DNA of 64,000 bases. Origin: Pseudodesulfovibrio sp. S3 (GTDB lineage: Bacteria; Desulfobacterota; Desulfovibrionia; Desulfovibrionales; Desulfovibrionaceae). Shown here in pieces: positions 47,726-55,002 of this stretch. The stretch is from the NCBI RefSeq assembly GCF_004025585.1, contig NZ_QTZO01000004.1:248001-312000 (forward strand). The letters are read 5' to 3'. The notes beneath the pieces were generated by a model. It saw only the letters and a list, made by a program, of their open reading frames with translations, was not told the origin of the DNA and searched no databases. Position numbers and translations under genes: made by a program. Position 1 is the stretch's first letter; the number at the start of each line of letters is the position of its first letter.

Positions 47726-50700
47726 TTAACGTGCTATTTCTGTGAGCTTATCCGTTTTGCGGATGTTCACGCAGCACGCCTTGTATTCCGGTATGGTGGT
47801 GTTCGGGTCTCCGACCGACGGGGTGAGTCGGTTGGTGGAGTCTCCGCTGCCGGGCGTTGTCCAACCGAAACAGTATGGCATGCCGATTTCGTGGATGATC
47901 TTGCCGTGGATCTTGAGCGGGCGCATGCGCACCGTGACCATGGCAATGGCCTGGACCTTGCCGCGGATGGATTCGACAATTACGCCGTCGCCATTTTCAA
48001 TGCCCTTGATCTTGGCCAGTTCCGGGCTCATTTCAACGTAGAGCTGGGGTTCAGCCTCAAGCAGGTTGGCAACGTTGCGGGTTTCTCCGCCGCCGCACCA
48101 ATGTTCGGTCAGGCTGTAGGTGGTCAGCACGATGGGGTAGTTCGGGTCCGCAGGCTTGGCCAGGATATCCGGTGCACTGGTGGTGAACTTGTAGACCGGG
48201 CTCGACAGCTGTTTGGAGAACAGGTTCTTGTTTATCGGAGTTTCGGCGGGTTCGTAGTGCTCGGGGAATGGGCCGTCCATGCGGCCGGGGCCGAACAGAT
48301 GTCCCATGCCATGCGTTTGCATGATGAACGGCAGTTTGCCCTTGCCCGTGGAGAGAGGCGGCCATCCGCCATCGGGTACGTCACCAATCCATTTGCCGTC
48401 CTTCCATTCGATGACGGCTTTTTCCTTGTTGTAAGGCTTGCCGTCGAGATTCACGGAAGCGCGGTTGTACAGGATTCGTCTGTTGACGGGCCAGCACCAG
48501 GACCAGTTGGGGAACAGGCCGATCTTGGCCTGCATGGGGGTCTGCTCGGCTGAGCGGCGCAGGGACTTGTTGCCGTCTTCTTCGGTCCAACTGCCGCAGT
48601 AGAGCCAGTTCAGGCTGGAGGTGGAGCCGTCATCCTTGAGGTCCACGAAGGAAGGAACCTGTTGGCCGCGTTTGTAGAGTTTTCCCTTGACCTCCGTATC
48701 TTTGGTGAAGCGGCCGTTGATGCGCTGGCACAGATCTTCGGGGTCGTACTTCTCGGGCCAGTCGAGATTGAGCAGGGGCGCGGCAAAGGTGCCGCCATCC
48801 TTGCGGTACATCTCACGGATGGAGTTGAGAAGGGGGACGTACATTTCGCCGAAAGGGCGTGTTTCGAACTGCGGCGGCACGCACTGGTGATGCCAGAGCA
48901 CCCAGCGGCCCGAGTTGGTCACCGAGCCGGATTTCTCCATTCGGTGCGCCGAAGGCAGCAGGAACATTTCGGTCTTGACCGTTTTGGGATCAACGTCGGG
49001 ACGGTGCCAGTTTTCGGTGGTTTCAGTGCTGTGCAGCTCGGCACAGACGCACCAGTCGAGTTCGTCCATGGCCTTGCGGACCTTGTGCGTGTTGGCCACG
49101 GAGTTCATGGGGTTGAGCCCCATGAAGAAACCGCCCTTGATCTCGCCGCGGTACATGCGGTCGAAGAGGTAGAGGTAGGAGTAGTCGTGACCCTTTTCGA
49201 TCTTGGGCAGCAGGTTGTAGCAATAGTCGTTGTCGGCAGTGGCTTTGTCGCCGAACCAGCTTTTGAGCAGGCTGGTCATGTAAGCCGGTTTGTGCTGCCA
49301 CCAGTTGGCAGATTCCGAGTCATGGCTGACCGGAGTGTTGTCCTTGTTGTACTCTGCGAGCGTCTGCCATGGGGCCGCAGGCATGGCCATGTAGCCGGGC
49401 AGGATATGGTAGAGCATGGCGTGGTCCGTGGAACCCTGCACGTTAGGCTCACCTCGCAGGGCATTGATGCCGCCGCCTGCGATGCCGATGTTGCCCAACA
49501 GGAGTTGGATGATGCCCGATGTGCGGATGTTCTGTACGCCCACGGTGTGCTGTGTCCAGCCCAGCGCATACATGACGGTTCCGGCCTTGTCCGGTCGACC
49601 GGTGGCCGAAAAGGTCTTGTAGACCTTGGTCAGGATTTTGGGGTCCACGCCGGTGGTCTGGGAGACCTTGTTTACATCGTAGCGAGAATAGTGCTTCTTG
49701 AGCAGCTGGTAGACACAGCGCGGGTCCTTAAGGGTCTTGTCGCGCTTGGGTTTGCCGTCGGCATCCATCTGGTAGGTCCAGGAGGATTTGTCATAGGTCC
49801 GGGTCGCGGAATCGTAGCCTGAGAACAGGCCGTCTTTGAAATCAAAACCCGGAGCGACCAGCAGTGAGGCGTTGGTATATTCGACCACATATTCTTTGAA
49901 GAAGCGCTCGTTTTCAAGGATGTACTTGATCATGCCGCCCAGGAAGGCGATGTCCGTGCCTGAGCGAAGCGGGACATGGAAGTCCGACCGCGCAGATGTG
50001 CGGGAGAATTTCGGGTCCACATGCATGACGGTGGCGCCTTTGTCCTTGGCACGCAGCACGAATTTGAAGGAAATGGGATGGTGTTCGGCGGCATTGCTGC
50101 CCATAATAAGGATGGAGTCGGCGTTGGCGATGTCGGTCCAATGGTTGGTCATGGCGCCTCGGCCGAAGGATTCGCCCAGGGCGGCCACGGTAGAACTGTG
50201 GCAGACGCGCGCCTGGTGATCCATGAAGACGATACCGAGGCTTCGGGCGAACTGATGGGTCAGTGCACATTCTTCATTGGAAGCATGCGAAGTTCCCAGC
50301 AGGAACATGGACTCGATGCGGTTGACGGCCTTGCCGTCCTTGTTGTTCAGGATGAATTCCTTGTCGCGGGTCTCCTTGACCCGTTTGGCGATACGTTCAA
50401 TCATCCAATCCCAGCCCTTCTCTTCCCACTTGTCGCTGTAGGGAGCTCTGTACAAGGGCTTTTGCAGCCGATGGTGGCTGGTGGTCATTGTGAGCATTGC
50501 CGCACCCTTGGCGCACAATGAACCTTCGTTGACCGGGTAGTCCGGGTCACCCTCGGAACTGACCAGCTTGCCATCTTTGACGTAGCCTATGACATTGCAA
50601 CTTACGGAACAAAAAGGACATACAGTCAGAATTTCTTTTGCGCCGGATATCTTGAGTCCCCCGGCATAGGCCCGCACGGGAGTCAGGTTTATCCCCAACT

Positions 50701-50767
50701 GACTGAGTGTGAGACACGCAGCTCCAGTGCCTGCGAGTTTAAGAAAGTTACGGCGATCCATTTGCAT
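47726..50767 (-). CDS. fdhA: Formate dehydrogenase catalytic (alpha) subunit, Cys form
   Basis: Oxidises formate at a bis-MGD Mo or W centre. The 1013 residues begin with a Tat signal (MDRRNFLKLAG at residues 3-13), then a 4Fe-4S motif (CPFCSVSCNVIGYV ... CAKGAA). The catalytic site reads ARVCHSSTVAAL, where many homologues have Sec; the codon is TGC (complement of 50201-50203), so no Sec insertion is needed. NHWTDIANADS, the YALGWTQHTVG block and the C-terminal MGD-binding domain follow the FdnG pattern. The start is ATG 50767 with ggagg 7 bases upstream; the frame stays open a further 255 bases, but they do not look coding. First gene of the fdh operon. Confidence 0.95.
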   Translation of the reverse strand: MQMDRRNFLKLAGTGAACLTLSQLGINLTPVRAYAGGLKISGAKEILTVCPFCSVSCNVIGYVKDGKLVSSEGDPDYPVNEGSLCAKGAAMLTMTTSHHRLQKPLYRAPYSDKWEEKGWDWMIERIAKRVKETRDKEFILNNKDGKAVNRIESMFLLGTSHASNEECALTHQFARSLGIVFMDHQARVCHSSTVAALGESFGRGAMTNHWTDIANADSILIMGSNAAEHHPISFKFVLRAKDKGATVMHVDPKFSRTSARSDFHVPLRSGTDIAFLGGMIKYILENERFFKEYVVEYTNASLLVAPGFDFKDGLFSGYDSATRTYDKSSWTYQMDADGKPKRDKTLKDPRCVYQLLKKHYSRYDVNKVSQTTGVDPKILTKVYKTFSATGRPDKAGTVMYALGWTQHTVGVQNIRTSGIIQLLLGNIGIAGGGINALRGEPNVQGSTDHAMLYHILPGYMAMPAAPWQTLAEYNKDNTPVSHDSESANWWQHKPAYMTSLLKSWFGDKATADNDYCYNLLPKIEKGHDYSYLYLFDRMYRGEIKGGFFMGLNPMNSVANTHKVRKAMDELDWCVCAELHSTETTENWHRPDVDPKTVKTEMFLLPSAHRMEKSGSVTNSGRWVLWHHQCVPPQFETRPFGEMYVPLLNSIREMYRKDGGTFAAPLLNLDWPEKYDPEDLCQRINGRFTKDTEVKGKLYKRGQQVPSFVDLKDDGSTSSLNWLYCGSWTEEDGNKSLRRSAEQTPMQAKIGLFPNWSWCWPVNRRILYNRASVNLDGKPYNKEKAVIEWKDGKWIGDVPDGGWPPLSTGKGKLPFIMQTHGMGHLFGPGRMDGPFPEHYEPAETPINKNLFSKQLSSPVYKFTTSAPDILAKPADPNYPIVLTTYSLTEHWCGGGETRNVANLLEAEPQLYVEMSPELAKIKGIENGDGVIVESIRGKVQAIAMVTVRMRPLKIHGKIIHEIGMPYCFGWTTPGSGDSTNRLTPSVGDPNTTIPEYKACCVNIRKTDKLTEIAR

Positions 50768-51190
50768 AAGGATGCCTCCTTGTGTTTTGCCGTGTCGCTC
50801 ATTGCACGGACATGATGAGAAAATATTGTCGAGCTTCATTAAAATATCATAAAGACAAATGATTACAATGTGTTCATTTAAGCAAGGGGGGTGTTTTTGG
50901 ATGTTTTTGGTGTCAATGCGTGGTAGTGAGTGGGCACAATTTATATATAGATTTGCTAAATAATAGGGATTTATAAAATCTATCATATTATTTTTAACAT
51001 ACTGAAAAACAAGGTTTTGCAACTAGTGTTAAATCGTTGTTAAGTATTCAAATTGCGCGATGAAATATACATGGCTGTCGACCGTGCATAAGGTGTCGGC
51101 CGGAGCACGGGGGGAGAGCATGTCGTCCTGAGCGAGGTGTGAATCTTTGGAAATGAAGGGGCGCTGGCGGAAGTAGGGGGGAAAGCAAAA
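50768..51190. other. AT-rich intergenic region upstream of fdhA
   Basis: No gene is seen in these 423 bases. The fdhA promoter must be here on the minus strand. An inverted repeat atagattt / aaatctat (50948-50955 and 50977-50984) with a 21-base gap is the most regular element. No Fnr- or HcpR-type TTGAT or TTGTGA palindrome is evident. Confidence 0.5.
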
Positions 51191-51221
51191 GAAAAGGGTC
51201 GCATCTTTCGATGCGACCCAT
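51191..51221 (-). terminator. Terminator of tRNA-Asn
   Basis: A 10-bp stem gggtcgcatc / gatgcgaccc (51197-51220, loop tttc) is followed on the minus strand by tttcttttgc. Confidence 0.85.
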
Positions 51222-51230
51222 TGGTTCTCT

Positions 51231-51306
51231 TGGCTCCCCAGCACGGACTTGAACCGCGAACCTAGTGATTAACAGTCACCCGCTCTGCCAATTGAGCTAC
51301 TGGGGA
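51231..51306 (-). tRNA. tRNA-Asn (anticodon GTT)
   Basis: The 76-base cloverleaf on the minus strand has acceptor arms TCCCCAG / CTGGGGA, discriminator G, encoded CCA, D-arm agctcaattggcagagc, anticodon loop ctGTTaa and T-arm ggttcaagtcc. It is flanked by a promoter upstream and a terminator downstream. Confidence 0.97.
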
Positions 51307-51331
51307 ACATTTCTCGCCGAAGCGAGATGAG

Positions 51332-51360
51332 TGTTTAAACAAATCGATTGTGCCGGTCAA
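51332..51360 (-). promoter_or_regulatory. Promoter of tRNA-Asn
   Basis: On the minus strand TTGACC (51360-51355) and TAAACA (51337-51332) are 17 bases apart, a good sigma-70 fit, about 25 bases before the mature tRNA end. Confidence 0.6.
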
Positions 51361-51445
51361 GCAAAAAAAGTGGACTTTTTCAGGAAAATGCAAAAATGTA
51401 GTGGCCAGGGCATAGTGTGTCCATTTTCTTGACGGGAAGCGTTAT

Positions 51446-53092
51446 ATGGCTTACGCATTCAACGTCTCTCGTATTTTTCTAGACTTTCAGAGGGACAGGG
51501 AAAAAAAATTGGGACAAGACACAAAAAATAATAAGAAAATCAAGCTTGCAACCAAGTCGGTTCACGCCGCTCGGTTTTTGCCCATGCTTGAGGCCCTTCA
51601 GGCCAAGGACGAGTTGAATTCCGTTATCAAGACTCGCGTTGAAAAAGCGTGCCTTCTTCTGGATGAAAACATAGACCTCTATCCTAACGACTTCCGACGC
51701 GATAACGAGATAGATGCTATCTTGAAGGAGCATGGCGGAACCGACGGAGAGGTTTTGGAAAAAACGGACTTCGAGTTCACCATTGCGGGCCGTGTCGTTT
51801 CCTATCGTTCTTTCGGTAAGGTCACCTTCTTTCACATGCAGGACCGGGGCGGTAAGATTCAGGTCTATGCCGCCAGGGACGAGCTTGGCACTGAAGCGTA
51901 CCAGCTGTTCAAGAAGACGGACATCGGCGATATCGTCGGTGTGACCGGTTGCTTGTTCAGGACAAAGACCGGCGAACTGACAATCAAGACCCAAAAGTTC
52001 CGGCTGCTGACAAAGTCCATGCGGCCTTTGCCCGAGAAGTACCACGGGCTCAAGGACGTCGAGACACGGTATCGTCAGAGGTACGTGGATCTGATCGTTA
52101 CGCCGAAGACCAAGGAAATATTCAAGGCCAGGACTGCCATCATCCGTGAATTGCGTGATATCCTGGATGAAAAGGGTTTCATGGAAGTGGAGACTCCCAT
52201 GATGCAGGCCATCCCCGGCGGAGCAACGGCCAAGCCGTTCGAGACGCATCACAATGCCTTGGACATGAAGCTGTACATGCGTATCGCGCCCGAGCTTTAT
52301 CTCAAGCGGCTTCTGGTGGGCGGGTTCGAACGCGTTTACGAGATCAATCGGAATTTTCGCAATGAAGGCACATCCACACAGCACAATCCCGAATTCACCA
52401 TGCTCGAATTCTACTGGGCGTATGCCACATTCGAGGATTTGATGGATCTGACCGAGGAGATGTTTTCACGCATTGCCGAAAAGGTCACAGGTTCTCCGGT
52501 CGTTCCGTATCAGGGGGCGCAGATTGATCTGTCCGTCGGTGCTTGGACGCGGATGCCTTTTCATGAGTCCCTGGAAAAAATCGGCGGTGTTCCGGCCGAG
52601 GTCTATGCCGACTACGACAAGTGTAGCGCCCTGGTGAAAGAGAAGGGCGAAAAGGTCGTTACGGGCGAAAAGCTCGGCAAGCTTCAGGCCAAACTCTTTG
52701 ATATCCTGGTCGAGCCAAAGCTTGTCCAGCCGCATTTTATCTACCACTATCCCACGGATATATCTCCGTTGTCCCGGCGCAACGAGAACAACCCCGACAT
52801 AACTGATCGCTTTGAGCTGTTCATGACCGGGCGCGAGTTGGCGAATGCCTTTTCGGAACTCAATGATCCTGTTGATCAACGCGGTCGTTTTGCGATTCAG
52901 GTGGAGGAAAAGGAGGCAGGCGACGAAGAGGCCCACTTCATGGATGAGGACTATGTCCGCGCCCTTGAGTACGGTATGCCCCCCGCCGCAGGACAGGGCA
53001 TCGGCATCGATCGCCTTGTCATGCTGCTGACGGACAGCGCGTCCATCCGTGAGGTCATCCTGTTTCCGTTGCTCAGGCCGGAGGCCGGTTAG
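51446..53092 (+). CDS. lysS: Lysyl-tRNA synthetase, class II
   Basis: Charges tRNA-Lys. The OB-fold anticodon domain (about 100-215) and the class II catalytic core are intact: motif 1 region (ELRDILDEKGFMEVETPMMQ), motif 2 (FRNEGTSTQHNPEFTMLEFY) and motif 3 (GIGIDRLVMLLTDS). The family starts near DELNSVIKTRVEKACLLLDE, so the first 46 residues from ATG 51446 (rich in Lys and Asn) are an extension. Alternative starts are TTG 51509 (AGGGA 8 bases upstream) and ATG 51584 (no site seen); the true start is uncertain. First gene of the envelope gene cluster, 5 bp gap to lolC. Confidence 0.94.
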   Translation: MAYAFNVSRIFLDFQRDREKKLGQDTKNNKKIKLATKSVHAARFLPMLEALQAKDELNSVIKTRVEKACLLLDENIDLYPNDFRRDNEIDAILKEHGGTDGEVLEKTDFEFTIAGRVVSYRSFGKVTFFHMQDRGGKIQVYAARDELGTEAYQLFKKTDIGDIVGVTGCLFRTKTGELTIKTQKFRLLTKSMRPLPEKYHGLKDVETRYRQRYVDLIVTPKTKEIFKARTAIIRELRDILDEKGFMEVETPMMQAIPGGATAKPFETHHNALDMKLYMRIAPELYLKRLLVGGFERVYEINRNFRNEGTSTQHNPEFTMLEFYWAYATFEDLMDLTEEMFSRIAEKVTGSPVVPYQGAQIDLSVGAWTRMPFHESLEKIGGVPAEVYADYDKCSALVKEKGEKVVTGEKLGKLQAKLFDILVEPKLVQPHFIYHYPTDISPLSRRNENNPDITDRFELFMTGRELANAFSELNDPVDQRGRFAIQVEEKEAGDEEAHFMDEDYVRALEYGMPPAAGQGIGIDRLVMLLTDSASIREVILFPLLRPEAG

Positions 53093-53096
53093 GCTC

Positions 53097-54326
53097 ATGC
53101 GATTTGAAACCTTTATCGCACTCAGATATCTGTTCGCACTGCGCAAGCAGTCATTCATTTCCGTCATCTCCCTCTTTGCCGTCTGCGGCGTGGCCATAGG
53201 TGTGGGGGCGTTGATTGTGGTCATCGGTGTAATGAATGGTTTTTCTACCGACTTGCGTGACAAGATCCTGGGCGTCAACGCCCACATCCTGGTGACATCC
53301 CTTCGCGGTGGGATCAACGATTACGAAAAATTGGCGGCAGAAGCGATACAGGTCCCGGGCGTCATAGGTGTGACGCCCTTCGTCTATTCGGAAGTCATGT
53401 TGTCCACCCGTTCGGGAGTCAAGGGTGTTGTCCTCCGGGGCATAGATCCGACGACTTCGGATTCGGTTTTGTCTCTTTCCAAGGATATGGTCAGCGGCGA
53501 CATCATGCGCTTGGCAGACAACGGGGATTTCCCGGGTATTATCATCGGTTCGGAACTGGCGAAACGGCTCGGATTGACTGAAGGGTCCGATGTGAATCTT
53601 CTTTCGCCGTCCGGTCGTTCCAGCGCGGCAGGTTTCACTCCCAAGATCCGCCGCTTCACGGTGGCTGGCATTTTTCGGACAGGTATGTTCGAATATGATT
53701 CGTCCCTAGGATATGTCAGCATCCCGGCTGCCCGCCAGCTCCTGGGTTTCAAGGGGGACTTGGTTTCCGGTTTGGAAATCAGCGTGGATGATGTGTATAA
53801 TGTAAAGGATATTTCCGAAGCCCTGCGGGAGCGGGTTGCTTCCTTTACGGTGTACGTTCGTAATTGGCAGGAGATGAATGCCAATCTTTTCGCTGCGTTG
53901 GAACTTGAGAAGTCGGCCATGTTTATCATTTTGGCCATGATCGTCCTGGTGGGGTCTTTCAGTATTGTCACAACGTTGGTTATGCTGGTAATACAAAAAA
54001 CCAAGGACATAGCGGTACTTATGTCCATCGGGGCGGACAGTGGAAGTATCCGAAATATTTTCATGCTCCAGGGGACGTTCATCGGTCTGGCCGGAACGGT
54101 GTTTGGTTTTCTCATAGGCGTGCCGGTCAGTCTGCTGCTGAAAAAATATCAGTTCATCAAGCTGCCGAGCAATGTCTATCCTGTGGATTATCTTCCCGTT
54201 CGGTTGGAGGCATTTGACATGTTCGCGATTGGGGCAGCAGCCTTTTTGTTGTGTTTCGTGGCAACCATTTATCCCGCTCGACGGGCAGCAGCCCTGAGCC
54301 CCTCCGAGGCCTTGCGTTATGAATAA
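53097..54326 (+). CDS. lolC: LolC/LolE family lipoprotein-releasing permease
   Basis: Membrane subunit of the LolCDE-type ABC complex that releases lipoproteins from the inner membrane. The 409 residues have the N-terminal helix (about 20-48), a large periplasmic MacB-like domain (about 50-260), and three C-terminal helices (about 275-400) with the FtsX-type pattern DIAVLMSIGADSGSIRNIF. Start ATG 53097; the ribosome binding site (gccgg) is weak and coupling to lysS is likely. Only one permease gene is present, so it may form a homodimer as in LolF-type systems. Confidence 0.9.
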   Translation: MRFETFIALRYLFALRKQSFISVISLFAVCGVAIGVGALIVVIGVMNGFSTDLRDKILGVNAHILVTSLRGGINDYEKLAAEAIQVPGVIGVTPFVYSEVMLSTRSGVKGVVLRGIDPTTSDSVLSLSKDMVSGDIMRLADNGDFPGIIIGSELAKRLGLTEGSDVNLLSPSGRSSAAGFTPKIRRFTVAGIFRTGMFEYDSSLGYVSIPAARQLLGFKGDLVSGLEISVDDVYNVKDISEALRERVASFTVYVRNWQEMNANLFAALELEKSAMFIILAMIVLVGSFSIVTTLVMLVIQKTKDIAVLMSIGADSGSIRNIFMLQGTFIGLAGTVFGFLIGVPVSLLLKKYQFIKLPSNVYPVDYLPVRLEAFDMFAIGAAAFLLCFVATIYPARRAAALSPSEALRYE

Positions 54327-55002
54327 CGAGGCTATATACAAGTTGGTTGCCGTGAGTAAGACGTTTGACGGTCCCTCTGAGGTCGTTCGCGTGCTCAAGA
54401 GTGTGGATTTGACCATCAACAGGGGAGAATCCTTGGCAATTCTGGGAGCTTCCGGCTCGGGCAAAACAACGCTTCTACACATGCTTGGAACCCTTGATGA
54501 TGTTACAAGCGGAGAGATATTGTTGAACGGTGTTAATATTGGCTCCTTGGGGAGCAGGAGACGGGCGGAACTGCGGAACCGGGAGATTGGTTTTGTCTTT
54601 CAGTTTCATCACTTATTGCCGGAGTTCTCTACGTTGGAGAACGTGGCTATGCCCGCGTTTATTGCAGGCAAGGGGCGTTCGGAAGGAATGCGTCTTGCAA
54701 GGGAAGCGCTTGACATGGTTGGACTTAGCCACAGGGTTGAACATAAGGTGACGACGCTTTCCGGTGGCGAAAGGCAGCGAGCGGCTATTGCTCGGGCTAT
54801 TTTGCTTCGTCCTAAAGTCCTGCTCGCCGATGAACCCACCGGCAATCTCGACGAGGAAAACGGTACTAAGATCAGTGAATTACTGGTTTCTCTCAATAAC
54901 GAATTAGGCATGACCTTTGTTGTCGTTACTCATAATCCGGAGCTTGCGGGTATGATGCATCGGCGCGTTGAATTGCGTTCAGGAGAACTCTATGCTCATT
55001 AA
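54319..55002 (+). CDS. lolD: LolD-type ABC transporter ATPase
   Basis: ATPase partner of LolC. The 227 residues have Walker A GASGSGKTTLLHM, Q-loop FVFQFHHLLPEFSTLENV (the LLPEF form is typical of LolD/MacB), signature LSGGERQRAAIARA and Walker B VLLADEPTGNLDE. It overlaps lolC by 8 bp and bamA by 11 bp, so the three genes are probably translationally coupled. Confidence 0.94.
   Translation: MNNEAIYKLVAVSKTFDGPSEVVRVLKSVDLTINRGESLAILGASGSGKTTLLHMLGTLDDVTSGEILLNGVNIGSLGSRRRAELRNREIGFVFQFHHLLPEFSTLENVAMPAFIAGKGRSEGMRLAREALDMVGLSHRVEHKVTTLSGGERQRAAIARAILLRPKVLLADEPTGNLDEENGTKISELLVSLNNELGMTFVVVTHNPELAGMMHRRVELRSGELYAH

Noticed and set aside
48662-49822. A 386-codon plus-strand frame opposite fdhA
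   Set aside because: Same effect of codon bias; the opposite strand carries an unmistakable formate dehydrogenase.
50201-50203. Possible selenocysteine codon in fdhA
   Set aside because: The codon is TGC, not TGA, and the frame is uninterrupted through the whole gene.
51029-51244. A 71-codon minus-strand frame that runs from inside tRNA-Asn
   Set aside because: It starts within the tRNA and crosses its terminator, so it cannot be a real gene.
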